64,000 nucleotides of DNA from Marinobacter oulmenensis (GTDB taxonomy: Bacteria > Pseudomonadota > Gammaproteobacteria > Pseudomonadales > Oleiphilaceae): NCBI RefSeq assembly GCF_014201735.1, contig NZ_JACHFE010000009.1:62001-126000 (forward strand). Direction: 5' to 3'. The position numbers and the translations under genes are program-made. The notes beneath the pieces are model-generated. The model made no database searches, was not told the DNA's origin, and saw only the letters and a program-made list of their open reading frames with translations. Shown piece by piece: positions 33,602 through 42,594 of this stretch. How positions within the stretch are numbered: position 1 is the stretch's first letter; every line of letters begins with the position of its first letter.

Positions 33602-34825
33602 ATGGGCGACTTTTACCAGAACGGCATCATAACCACCCTGCACAACCTGGTCCGGCGCCCCGTCGGGGATCTGGAACAGGACCTGATGAAATTCCGCAAG
33701 TCCCGCCCCATGTCGCTGGTGCTGCCCTCCCTGTTTTCCGAACTGGAAGGGCCGGCTTTGAAAAACATCGTTCAGGAGCTGGCCCAGGTGCCTTACCTGG
33801 ATGAGGTCGTGATCGGGCTCGATAAAGCCAACGAGCGCGAATACCGCTATGCGCTGGAGTACTTCTCCGAGCTTCCCCAGCCGTTCCGTGTGCTCTGGAA
33901 TGACGGACCACGACTGCGCAAACTGGACATGACCCTTCGGGAGCAGGGGCTGGCTCCGACGGAAATGGGGAAAGGGCGTAATGTCTGGTACTGCTTCGGT
34001 TATGTCCTGGCTTCCGGGGTGAGTGAGTCGGTGGCCCTGCACGATTGCGACATCGTGACCTATTCCAGAGACCTGTTGGCCCGGCTGATCTACCCGGTGG
34101 CCCATCCCGGGTTCAACTATCAGTTCTGCAAGGGTTATTACGCGCGCGTGGCGGACCAGAAAATGAACGGCCGGGTCAGCCGGCTGCTGGTAACGCCCCT
34201 GATCCGGGCCCTGAAGAAAGTCTGCGGCCCCAGTGACTTCCTCGATTATCTGGACAGCTACCGTTACCCGCTGGCCGGTGAATTCTCCTTTCGGACCGAC
34301 GTGATCAACGACCTGCGGATTCCCAGCGACTGGGGGCTGGAGATCGGCGTGCTTTCCGAGATGAAGCGCAACTACGCCACCAATCGTCTGTGCCAGGTCG
34401 ACATTGCCGATGTATACGACCACAAGCATCAGGATCTGTCGCCGGCGGATGCCTCCAAGGGCCTGTCCAAAATGAGCGTGGACATCTCCAAGGCCCTGTT
34501 CAGGAAACTGGCCACCAATGGTGAGGTGTTCTCCAATGAGAAATTCCGCACCCTCAAGGCAACCTACTTCCGCATGGCCCTGGATTTCGTCGAGACTTAC
34601 GAGAACGATGCCATCATGAACGGCCTGTCCTTTGATCGGCATAAAGAGGAAAAGGCGGTGGAACTCTTTGCCCAGAACGTCATGAGGGCCGGCGCCTACT
34701 TTCTCGAACATCCGATGGATACGCCCTTTATCCCCAGTTGGAATCGCGTGACCAGTGCCTTACCGGATATCCGGGAGCAACTGCTGGAGGCCGTAGAACT
34801 GGACAACGAGGAATACCGCCCATGA
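33602..34825 (+). CDS. glucosyl-3-phosphoglycerate synthase-like glycosyltransferase
   Basis: A 407-residue GT-A enzyme like bacterial and archaeal GpgS (GT81). Recognisable pieces are LVLPSLFSELEGPALKNI, the donor region with GKGRNVWYC, and the metal motif ALHDCDIVTY (D-x-D form). GpgS makes glucosyl-3-phosphoglycerate from a nucleotide glucose and 3-phosphoglycerate. AAGGAGAG precedes the ATG. The phosphatase upstream and the phosphorylase-like gene overlapping its stop by 4 bases complete a plausible glucosylglycerate set. The sugar donor is inferred. Confidence 0.83.
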   Translation: MGDFYQNGIITTLHNLVRRPVGDLEQDLMKFRKSRPMSLVLPSLFSELEGPALKNIVQELAQVPYLDEVVIGLDKANEREYRYALEYFSELPQPFRVLWNDGPRLRKLDMTLREQGLAPTEMGKGRNVWYCFGYVLASGVSESVALHDCDIVTYSRDLLARLIYPVAHPGFNYQFCKGYYARVADQKMNGRVSRLLVTPLIRALKKVCGPSDFLDYLDSYRYPLAGEFSFRTDVINDLRIPSDWGLEIGVLSEMKRNYATNRLCQVDIADVYDHKHQDLSPADASKGLSKMSVDISKALFRKLATNGEVFSNEKFRTLKATYFRMALDFVETYENDAIMNGLSFDRHKEEKAVELFAQNVMRAGAYFLEHPMDTPFIPSWNRVTSALPDIREQLLEAVELDNEEYRP

Positions 34826-36555
34826 CCCGCACGCTGCATGACAAGCTTCAGGCCATGCTGGATGTCGTGTATCCGGCCCTGGATTGCGACTATCTCGCCG
34901 GCAGAATCCTCGACAGGTTGGACCTGGCGCCCGATGCGGAGACGCCCCCGGCGCATCAGAATCTCTGGAATGAAGCCGATGTCCTTCTGATCACCTACGC
35001 CGATACGGTTCAGCAGGCCGGGGAAAAGCCGCTGGTTACCCTCAAGCGCTTTCTGGATGACTGCCTGCGGGACACCTTGTCGATGGTGCATGTTCTGCCG
35101 TTTTTTCCGTACAGCTCGGACGATGGCTTTGCCGTCATGGATTACATGGCGGTCAACGAATCCCATGGGGACTGGGATGACATCCGGGCCATTGCCCGGG
35201 ACTACACGCTGATGTCGGACCTTGTGATCAATCATGTCTCATCCCGTAGTCGGTGGTTTGAGAACTTTCGCAAGCGGGTGAATCCGGGCAGGGACTATTT
35301 TTTTGAGGCGGACCCGAAAACCGATGTGAGCATGGTCGTTCGGCCACGGACATCGCCGCTGTTGACGCCTGTTCAAACCGAGGACGGCGAACGCTGGGTC
35401 TGGTGTACCTTCAGTGAAGACCAGGTGGACCTGAACTTCGCCAACCCGGAGGTGCTTCTGGAGTTTGTGGGCATTATCCGCCATTACATGGATTGTGGGG
35501 TCCGAATCTTCCGGATGGATGCGGTGGCCTTCCTCTGGAAGGAAATTGGCACCTCCTGTATCCATCTGCAACAGACCCATGAGCTGATCAAGATCCTCCG
35601 GTTGCTGATCGAGGAGTACGCCCCGGGCGCCATGGTGATTACGGAAACCAACGTGCCCAACCGGGAAAACCTGACCTACTTCGGTAACGCCAACGAAGCC
35701 CATGCCATCTACAATTTTTCCCTGCCGCCGCTGCTGTTGAACACGCTGGTCACCGGCAACTGCCGTCACCTGAAAACCTGGCTGATGAGCATGCCTCCGG
35801 CACAGATGGGGACCACTTATCTGAACTTCATCGCGTCCCATGATGGCATCGGACTGCGTCCCACGGACGGTCTGCTGACCGAGGACGAGAAACAGCGTCT
35901 GATCAATACCATGGAATCCTTTGGCGGTCGGGTCTCCTACCGGCGTGCGCCCGACGGGCGGGATCAGGCTTATGAAATCAACATCACACTCTGGGATGCC
36001 CTCAAGGGCACGGCAGAAGGTGGTTCCGACCACTGGCAGTTGCAGCGTTTCCTCTGTGCCCATACCGTCATGCTCGCCCTGGAAGGGATCCCGGCGTTTT
36101 ACATTCACAGTCTGCTCGGGACCGAGAATGATCAGGTCCGGGTGGAGCACACCGGCCGTTTGCGTTCCATTAACCGCAGTCAGTGGCAGATCGATACCCT
36201 GGAATCGACGCTGGATGATCCGCTCAGCCACCACGGCAAGGTGTTCCATGAGCTTAAACGGCTGATTGGCATTCGTCGTGACCAGCCAGCGTTCCACCCC
36301 AATGCCACGCAGTTTACCCTGCATCTGGGTCTGCAGATTTTCGGGTTCTGGCGCCAGAGCATGCGGCGGGAACAGTCCATTTTCTGTATTCACAACATCA
36401 GCGGCGAGGTGCAGCAGGTGGCACTCGGGGATATCAACCTAATTGGCACCGATCAGTGGCGGGACCTGATTTCCGGACTGCAGATTGATGACCTATCCGG
36501 TGTGCTTACGCTAAAGCCTTACCAATGCATCTGGTTGACGAATACACCGGAATAG
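34822..36555 (+). CDS. GH13_18 sucrose-phosphorylase-like enzyme, probable glucosylglycerate phosphorylase
   Basis: A 577-residue alpha-amylase-fold enzyme. The barrel carries MSDLVINHVS, the nucleophile Asp in FRMDAVAFLWK, the acid/base Glu in VITETNVPN and the transition-state Asp in IASHDGIGLRP. Subfamily GH13_18 contains sucrose phosphorylase, glucosylglycerol phosphorylase and glucosylglycerate phosphorylase (E. coli YcjM). Following a GpgS-like gene with an ATGA overlap at 34822, glucosylglycerate is the most likely substrate; the enzyme would recycle the solute by phosphorolysis to glucose-1-phosphate. Activity is inference from neighbours. Confidence 0.8.
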   Translation: MTRTLHDKLQAMLDVVYPALDCDYLAGRILDRLDLAPDAETPPAHQNLWNEADVLLITYADTVQQAGEKPLVTLKRFLDDCLRDTLSMVHVLPFFPYSSDDGFAVMDYMAVNESHGDWDDIRAIARDYTLMSDLVINHVSSRSRWFENFRKRVNPGRDYFFEADPKTDVSMVVRPRTSPLLTPVQTEDGERWVWCTFSEDQVDLNFANPEVLLEFVGIIRHYMDCGVRIFRMDAVAFLWKEIGTSCIHLQQTHELIKILRLLIEEYAPGAMVITETNVPNRENLTYFGNANEAHAIYNFSLPPLLLNTLVTGNCRHLKTWLMSMPPAQMGTTYLNFIASHDGIGLRPTDGLLTEDEKQRLINTMESFGGRVSYRRAPDGRDQAYEINITLWDALKGTAEGGSDHWQLQRFLCAHTVMLALEGIPAFYIHSLLGTENDQVRVEHTGRLRSINRSQWQIDTLESTLDDPLSHHGKVFHELKRLIGIRRDQPAFHPNATQFTLHLGLQIFGFWRQSMRREQSIFCIHNISGEVQQVALGDINLIGTDQWRDLISGLQIDDLSGVLTLKPYQCIWLTNTPE

Positions 36556-36616
36556 CCCCCTGACCGCCTCCGCCCGGAGGGTGTAAACTGGACCGAAATT
36601 CCTGACGGAGGCATTC

Positions 36617-37057
36617 ATGCAATATCTGCACACCATGATTCGGGTCAGTAATCTCGATGAGACGCTGCATTTTTTCTGTGACCTGCTGGGCATGGTGGAG
36701 ATCAGCCGAAAAAGCAGTGACAAGGGGCGCTTCACCCTCGTTTTCCTGGCTGCGCCGGAGGATGAGGCTCGTGCCCGGGAAGATAGGGCGCCCATGATCG
36801 AGTTGACCTACAACTGGGATCCGGAAGAGTACACGGGTGGCCGCAACTTCGGGCACCTGGCCTACCGGGTGGACGACATCTATGCCCTGTGCGAAAAACT
36901 CCAGGCCAATGGAGTGACCATTAATCGCCCGCCTCGGGACGGTCACATGGCGTTTGTCCGCACCCCGGACAACATTTCCATCGAACTGCTCCAGAAAGGG
37001 GATGCCCTCGAACCGAGGGAGCCCTGGGTGAGCATGGAGAATACCGGGACCTGGTAA
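36617..37057 (+). CDS. VOC family protein, lactoylglutathione lyase (glyoxalase I) type
   Basis: A 146-residue two-module VOC protein. The likely metal ligands His5 (QYLHTMIRV), Glu in IELTYNW, His in FGHLAYRV and Glu in SIELLQK are all present, and the spacing matches GloA. Glyoxalase I isomerises the methylglyoxal-glutathione adduct to S-lactoylglutathione. CGGAGG precedes the ATG. It is a single-gene unit ended by a hairpin. Confidence 0.88.
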   Translation: MQYLHTMIRVSNLDETLHFFCDLLGMVEISRKSSDKGRFTLVFLAAPEDEARAREDRAPMIELTYNWDPEEYTGGRNFGHLAYRVDDIYALCEKLQANGVTINRPPRDGHMAFVRTPDNISIELLQKGDALEPREPWVSMENTGTW

Positions 37058-37061
37058 TGCC

Positions 37062-37105
37062 AAAAGCTCTGCCACCGGCAAATAGCATTGCCGGGGTGGG
37101 GCTTT
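37062..37105 (+). terminator. intrinsic terminator-like hairpin after the glyoxalase
   Basis: A long stem pairs CACCGGCAA with TTGCCGGGGTG and extends outward through AAAGC/GCTTT, ending in a TTT-C-G-TT tail. It is the best stop signal between the glyoxalase and the Clp-N gene. Confidence 0.6.
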
Positions 37106-37217
37106 CGTTCTAGAATCCGCTCAGTCAAAGACGCCTCTGAATGGCGAGCGTTCAGGGCTCATTACCCACGGCATCAGGACGATGTCCCTTCGAAGACTCA
37201 TGGATGAGGAGTAGTTC

Positions 37218-38585
37218 ATGGAAGACTGGCAGGCATGTCTGGCGCCGGAGTGCCAGGCTGCGCTCCGGCAGGCGCGTGAGAGCGTGTTGCATCGGGGTGG
37301 CGCGGTGGTGACGGTAGAGGACTTTCTGCTGGCCCTGCTTGATACCGCCCCGGGAATCATCCCTTTTCTGCGCAGCGAGTCGGTGGATATCGACGAGCTG
37401 GTTCGTACCATCCAGGGCGAGCAGCCGTTGGTCACCGAGGTACACAACGAAGGGCAGCTGTCCTCCCAGTTGCTGTACTGGATCTCCCGGGCCAGAGAGA
37501 TTACCGGCGCCGAGTGGCTTAACTGGCTGAACATGCTCAGAACCCTGGCCTGCTGCTGTGAACGCTTGCAGGACAAAGCCTATGTGGCGGTTCTGGAACT
37601 GGTGCAGTCCTGGCCAGAGAAACCCGCTAGTATGTTACCGGAAGCCCCGGACACTGTTCCGATCGCATTGACCGACCCCGCCTGGTTGATGCTCGCTGAA
37701 GATCTGGCCGTGACACTGACCAGTGATCCCTCGGTTCTGGTCTGGGTCACTGGCCCGGAAGGCAGTGGCAAGACCAGTTGGCTTCAGGTGCTGCGTTCTG
37801 CCCCCGGTTTTGACAGCGTGTCAGTCAATCCCCGTCATGACACGTCCGTTCGCGACTGCGTTGCCCGCTATGTGGAGTCTGGTGAAGGCGTTGGTCACTG
37901 GCCGGTACTGGTGCTGGACCAGGTATCGCCTTCGGACCTGCTGGAATTGATGGTGTGGCCTGGCAGTGCCATTGCCCGGCTGCTCGCTCAATGGGGTGGC
38001 CCGGTGCTGGCGCTGGGGCGGCATGGTTTTGCCCGGGAAGCGGATTATCTTCGACTGGCCCGGATGACCGGGCGGCAGCCTGAAATCATTCCATTGCCTT
38101 CCAGCAGCCGGATGCAGTGCCGGTCCATTCTGAGTCTGCATCAACCCGTGATTGAAAAGCGCTGGAATCTGCAACTGCGCCCGGACCTGCTGGATCATGT
38201 GGCGGCAGTGGCTCGAGACCGCGGAATGACGCCCGGTATCATGCTGAAATGGCTGTGCCGGGCGGCGGCGCGGCATGGATGGCTGGTGGTGCATGGCACC
38301 TCCCAGAGCCAGATGCTGGAGGCTCGTCATCGTGAAGCCGATCGTCAGGCACTGGTCGCCCTGGCCCGGGGTGCTACCGTTCAGCACGAGCCCCTGTCGG
38401 AACGGCGCCCGGAGCAACTGGAAGGTCAGCGGACAGAAGAGCCGGACACCCTGTCTCTGGCGGATCTGGAGGAGGAACTCCAGCGACTGCTTGCAGCGGG
38501 CCCCCACCCGGTCCACTATGACGGCTTTGACGATCAGGAGCAGGGAGATACCTCGGGTGCAGGATCTGGAAATCTATATTCGTGA
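37218..38585 (+). CDS. Clp N-domain / single AAA ATPase protein, type VI secretion-linked
   Basis: A 455-residue protein. The first 140 residues resemble a Clp N-terminal repeat domain (VTVEDFLLALLDTAPGIIPFL). A single AAA module follows with P-loop TGPEGSGKTS near residue 180 and a Walker-B-like LVLDQVSP. ClpA, ClpB and the T6SS ClpV have two AAA modules, so this is a shortened relative. Its last 29 bases overlap a small gene, and vgrG lies just beyond, so a role in loading or unfolding a VgrG cargo is possible. No other T6SS core gene is near. Confidence 0.62.
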   Translation: MEDWQACLAPECQAALRQARESVLHRGGAVVTVEDFLLALLDTAPGIIPFLRSESVDIDELVRTIQGEQPLVTEVHNEGQLSSQLLYWISRAREITGAEWLNWLNMLRTLACCCERLQDKAYVAVLELVQSWPEKPASMLPEAPDTVPIALTDPAWLMLAEDLAVTLTSDPSVLVWVTGPEGSGKTSWLQVLRSAPGFDSVSVNPRHDTSVRDCVARYVESGEGVGHWPVLVLDQVSPSDLLELMVWPGSAIARLLAQWGGPVLALGRHGFAREADYLRLARMTGRQPEIIPLPSSSRMQCRSILSLHQPVIEKRWNLQLRPDLLDHVAAVARDRGMTPGIMLKWLCRAAARHGWLVVHGTSQSQMLEARHREADRQALVALARGATVQHEPLSERRPEQLEGQRTEEPDTLSLADLEEELQRLLAAGPHPVHYDGFDDQEQGDTSGAGSGNLYS

Positions 38586-38931
38586 TCTGGAGTCAGGTGA
38601 TGTCTCAGGCTGGCTATCCGGCCAGCTGGACCATCTGGAGCTGAATGACAGTGACCTGAATGGGGTTGTGAAGGGGGCAGGCCGGTATGGCAGCGAGCGT
38701 CTGCGTATCACTCTCTACCCGGGCGCGTTTGGTAAGCGCTTCACGTCGGTTGTGCTGGAGGGCGAACGGTTGCCGTGGCATAGCGATCTGGAATGTGCGC
38801 GGAGCGCCTGGCGTGTGCTGGACCGTGAAGTGCGTTGCAGTCCGGGGGACTGGCAGGAGGGTGATCCGGTCGAGGATGAAAAATGGTGGCGCTTGGACCA
38901 CCGGGGGGAACAGAAAGTGGTCTGGAACTGA
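38557..38931 (+). CDS. uncharacterised 124-residue protein
   Basis: Starts at GTG 38557 inside the end of the Clp-N gene, behind GGGAGA. The protein is acidic and soluble, with a Leu/Asp-rich N-terminus (QDLEIYIRDLESGDVSGWL) and a Trp-rich C-terminus (EKWWRLDHRGEQKVVW). I do not recognise a family. Translational overlap with the ATPase gene suggests a partner of that protein. A longer frame upstream is out of place because it overlaps the ATPase gene throughout. Confidence 0.6.
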   Translation: MQDLEIYIRDLESGDVSGWLSGQLDHLELNDSDLNGVVKGAGRYGSERLRITLYPGAFGKRFTSVVLEGERLPWHSDLECARSAWRVLDREVRCSPGDWQEGDPVEDEKWWRLDHRGEQKVVWN

Positions 38932-38984
38932 GCTGGATCTGATCTCCTAAGTGTTGCAAGTGATTAAATTTGAGATCTGGTTGG

Positions 38985-39012
38985 TTTGGCTATCTTTGTA
39001 GGTCGATATACT
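38985..39012 (+). promoter_or_regulatory. possible sigma-70 promoter of vgrG
   Basis: TTTGGC, 16 bases, TATACT in a locally A+T-rich gap 54 bases before vgrG. Weak -35; plausible only because the gap otherwise has no start signal. Confidence 0.35.
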
Positions 39013-39065
39013 ATGGCTTGGCGGCCAAGGCAGGCTGTCTGAGAACAAAACTCTAAGGATGGAAA

Positions 39066-41693
39066 GTGCTCATGGAAGAGTCAGGTACGCTCCCTCATTC
39101 TCTCTCGGACATTTTCAACACCGAACTCTCTCAGTCCCAGCGCCTGCTGCGCCTGTCGGTCGGCGCGCCGTTGTTGCCCCACCGCCTCATAGGCGAACAG
39201 CGCGTCAGCGAACCCTTTCGCTACACTCTGGACTGCTTCTCCCAGCAGGGCGATATTGAACTCAAAACTCTGATGGCCCAGCCGGCCCGCCTGTCGGTTT
39301 TACAGGCCGATGGCGGCTACCGCCACCTGCACGGGCTGGTCTCCGAAGCCGCCCTACTGGGTGAAGACGGCGGCGTGACCTACTACCAGCTCACCCTGGT
39401 GCCCTGGCTCGAGATGCTCAAGCTCGGGCGCAACAGCCGCATCTTCCAGAACCGCTCGGTGGTGGACATCCTCAGCCAGGTCTTTGACGGCCACGACCTG
39501 GCCCGGGGCGGCTACCGCTTCGACCTGCGAAGAGAGTACCCGGCCCGCAGCTACTGCGTGCAGTACCGGGAAAGCGACTTCCAGTTCGTCAGCCGCCTGA
39601 TGGAAGAAGAAGGCCTGTGGTACTACTTCGAGCACTCCGGTAATGGGAGCGGCGAAGACAATGAAGATCAGGAATCGAACCACTTCGACGGCCACCGCCT
39701 GGTCATCACCGACGACGTCGACACCACCGCCCCGGTCCAGCCCCGGGTTATCCGCTTCCACCGCCAGGCCGCTACCGAACAAGAAGATGCCCTCACCCAG
39801 TGGGGCGGCGTACGCCAGCAGCAGCCCACCCGCGTCAGTATCGGCACCTTCGACTACAAACAACCGTCCCTGACCAAACGCACCGGCCTGAGCACCCTGC
39901 ATGACCAGGGCAACCTGCCGGACGCCGAAGTCTACGACTACGCCGGCGAATACTATTACTACGGCCACGACCGCGGCGAACGCCTGAGTGCCAACCGCCT
40001 CGAAGCCCACGAATCCCAGGCCAAACGCTTCCGGGGTGCCGGCGGTGTCCGGCAACTCGACGCCGGGCGCTGGTTCGAACTCAGCCAGCACCCCCGCCAC
40101 GACACCGGTGGCGAAGCCGAACGCCAGTTCCTGATACTCGGCGTCACCGTCCACGCCGAGAACGCCCTGCCGGTCTCGGCCCACCTGAACACCTTACCCG
40201 GCAGCCTCAAGCCCCAAATCGACGCCGCCAAGCGGGCCCAGGGCCTGGATAACGACAGCCCGGACGACATCAACAACGCCGGCAGCGGCCACTTCCTGGT
40301 GGAACTGCAGGCCCAACGCCGCACCCAGCCCTACCGTTCGCCCATACTCCACAAACGCCCGGTGATCGGCGGCCCCCAGACCGCCACCGTGGTCGGCCCC
40401 GAAGGCGAAGAAATTCACACCGACGCCCTCAACCGCGTCCGTGTACAGTTCCACTGGGACCGCCAGGGCCAGCACAACGAACAGGCCGGCGTCTGGCTAC
40501 GGGTGGCCCAGCCCAACGCCGGCCCCGGCTGGGGTGGCGTGTTCGTGCCCCGCATCGGCCAGGAAGTCATCGTCGACTTCCTCGAAGGCGACGCCGACCG
40601 CCCCCTGATCACCGGCCGGGTCTACAACGGCGAACAGCAACCCGACTGGCACAGCCACGGCCTGCTCTCCGGGTTCAAAAGCAAAACCTACAAGGGCAGC
40701 CAGTACAACGAACTGGTCTTTGACGACGCCACCGACCAGGAACGGGTGCGCCTGAACTCCGAAAACGAAAAGAGCCAGCTCAACCTGGGCTACCTGATCC
40801 ACCAGAACGGCAACCACCGGGGCGGCTTCCGGGGCACCGGCTTTGAACTGCGCACCGACGCCTACGGCGCCATCCGGGCCAACGAAGGCCTGTACCTGAC
40901 CAGTTGGGGCCAGATCGGTGCCAGCGGCGACCAACTTGATCTTACTCCAGCCCGACAGCAGATCCAGAGCGCCTGGCAACTGAGCGACAGCCTCAGCCAG
41001 AGTGCAGCTGACCACAACGCCGAGGCCCTAAACGCCACCGCCTACCTCAAACAGGCCGGAGACGACGCCGACGACACCTACGGCACCAGCGAACAACTCA
41101 CCGACAGCGACCAGAGCAGCGCCGCCGGCGCCAGCGACAGCGGCGGACGGGGTGAAGCGGCCAGAATGAAAGCCCCCTGGCTGCACATGGCCTCACCGGC
41201 GGGCATCACAATGAGCACCCCGGAATCCAGCCACCTGGCCCAGGGCAAATCCCTGAGCGTGGCCTCGGGCGAAGACGTCAACATCGCCACCGGCAAAAGC
41301 CTGGTGGCTTCCATCTCCGAAGCCCTGTCGCTGTTCGTGCAAAAGGCCGGCATCAAGCTGTTTGCGGCCCGGGGCAAGGTGCAGGTACAGGCCCAATCCG
41401 ACAACCTGGAAACCACCGCCCGCAAAGACCTGAACATCACCTCCAGCGAGGACAAAATCGACCTGGCCGCCGCCAAGGAAATCCTGCTGGTCAGCGGCGG
41501 CGCCTATGTGCGGATCAAGGATGGCAATATCGAGCTTCATGCCCCGGGCAAGGTGAACGTGAAAGGGGCGATGAAGAGCTTTGGCGGGCCGACCCAGTTG
41601 AGCGTTTCAATGCCTCAAATGCCTGAAAGCATCTGTGTCGAATGTCTGTTGAAAAACCTTTCAAACGGAACGCCTGTTGTCAGCGTAGGTTGA
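39066..41693 (+). CDS. vgrG: type VI secretion tip protein VgrG (TssI)
   Basis: An 875-residue VgrG. The N-terminal half is the gp27-like hub (LLRLSVGAPLLPHRLIGEQ; YCVQYRESDFQFVSRLMEEE), then the gp5-like OB region (RVRVQFHWDRQGQHNEQAGV, WGGVFVPRIGQEVIVDFLEG) and a DUF2345 beta-helix. The tail past about residue 835 is short and unlike the rest, with no catalytic domain. VgrG trimers cap the Hcp tube and carry effectors. GTG 39066 fits AAGGA spacing; ATG 39072 is equally possible. Codons end overwhelmingly in C, unlike the genes on either side. Confidence 0.95.
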   Translation: MLMEESGTLPHSLSDIFNTELSQSQRLLRLSVGAPLLPHRLIGEQRVSEPFRYTLDCFSQQGDIELKTLMAQPARLSVLQADGGYRHLHGLVSEAALLGEDGGVTYYQLTLVPWLEMLKLGRNSRIFQNRSVVDILSQVFDGHDLARGGYRFDLRREYPARSYCVQYRESDFQFVSRLMEEEGLWYYFEHSGNGSGEDNEDQESNHFDGHRLVITDDVDTTAPVQPRVIRFHRQAATEQEDALTQWGGVRQQQPTRVSIGTFDYKQPSLTKRTGLSTLHDQGNLPDAEVYDYAGEYYYYGHDRGERLSANRLEAHESQAKRFRGAGGVRQLDAGRWFELSQHPRHDTGGEAERQFLILGVTVHAENALPVSAHLNTLPGSLKPQIDAAKRAQGLDNDSPDDINNAGSGHFLVELQAQRRTQPYRSPILHKRPVIGGPQTATVVGPEGEEIHTDALNRVRVQFHWDRQGQHNEQAGVWLRVAQPNAGPGWGGVFVPRIGQEVIVDFLEGDADRPLITGRVYNGEQQPDWHSHGLLSGFKSKTYKGSQYNELVFDDATDQERVRLNSENEKSQLNLGYLIHQNGNHRGGFRGTGFELRTDAYGAIRANEGLYLTSWGQIGASGDQLDLTPARQQIQSAWQLSDSLSQSAADHNAEALNATAYLKQAGDDADDTYGTSEQLTDSDQSSAAGASDSGGRGEAARMKAPWLHMASPAGITMSTPESSHLAQGKSLSVASGEDVNIATGKSLVASISEALSLFVQKAGIKLFAARGKVQVQAQSDNLETTARKDLNITSSEDKIDLAAAKEILLVSGGAYVRIKDGNIELHAPGKVNVKGAMKSFGGPTQLSVSMPQMPESICVECLLKNLSNGTPVVSVG

Positions 41694-41698
41694 ACCCC

Positions 41699-42511
41699 AT
41701 GCAGCTAATAGATCAGTACCCTCCTGACTGGGAAGCTCAGACTATATCGTCAATCAAGCACTGGCTTGGCTCTGGCGATGATGCAAATGTCTATTTATTA
41801 GTCGATGCGGCTTTTCGATATAACACCGCACTTGCGATGGTCAGATCTCTATTTAACAACACGCAATGGCTGTCACTCTATCAGGACGCCCCCAACACCA
41901 GTGAACGGGTATTGGCGGTCTCTCCGCTGCTGCTGCGTATTACCGAGGACAAACTCCAGACTGTTCAGCAGTTGCGGAAAGAAACCGAGGGTAATCCAAT
42001 GCTCAGCATGATTGTTTCAAAAGAATCGATGGAAGGTCTTTGGCAAAGGCTGGCTGCCTTTCGTTTTATCACAATCCAAAAAGAGCGTTATCTGCTACGC
42101 CTGTCCGATAACCGAAGGCTTCCGCAGGTTATGGCCATGCTTACACCAGCCCAAAAAGCCCATTTAACCGGAGGTATGTTGAATTGGAGCTATGTTGCGC
42201 GGGATGGCTTATGGTACACATTGGATCTGGGACCACACACTGAAACACCCACTCCTCCCTTACCCGGCTCTCTCGAACTCAACGAACATCAGGTGTCGAC
42301 CTTGCTCGATATGAACCGGATTGATGCCCTCGCTGATGGTCTTCGACGTAACGAGCCAGCAATCTTCCAGAGTTTTGATAAACCCTCAGAGCTTTATGGC
42401 TGGATCGAAGAGACACTGGACAAAACAGCATTACCTGTTGACACCTACGCCCAGCAGTTAGAGTGTTGTCGGCAGGCCGCCTATCGGCCAGGACACCATC
42501 ATGAAACCTGA
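41699..42511 (+). CDS. DUF4123 type VI effector adaptor
   Basis: A 270-residue protein with the DUF4123 pattern near the N-terminus (VYLLVDAAFRYN) and hydrophobic segments in the middle. DUF4123 proteins (Tap/TEC) sit beside vgrG and bind a specific effector for loading on the VgrG tip. ATG 41699 lies 5 bases after the vgrG stop. The gene is clearly richer in A+T than vgrG. The likely cargo is the DUF2235 lipase downstream. Confidence 0.8.
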   Translation: MQLIDQYPPDWEAQTISSIKHWLGSGDDANVYLLVDAAFRYNTALAMVRSLFNNTQWLSLYQDAPNTSERVLAVSPLLLRITEDKLQTVQQLRKETEGNPMLSMIVSKESMEGLWQRLAAFRFITIQKERYLLRLSDNRRLPQVMAMLTPAQKAHLTGGMLNWSYVARDGLWYTLDLGPHTETPTPPLPGSLELNEHQVSTLLDMNRIDALADGLRRNEPAIFQSFDKPSELYGWIEETLDKTALPVDTYAQQLECCRQAAYRPGHHHET

Positions 42512-42594
42512 AGCCTTGCCGCTATCCCGTCGTTATTATCCAGAGACAAGGAACTGTTCATCCCATACCCAGAGACAACAAGGAGTGTGTCCCA

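Noticed and set aside
39354..41540. Several long minus-strand frames opposite vgrG
   Set aside because: They follow from the extreme third-position C bias of vgrG and lack start signals or motifs.
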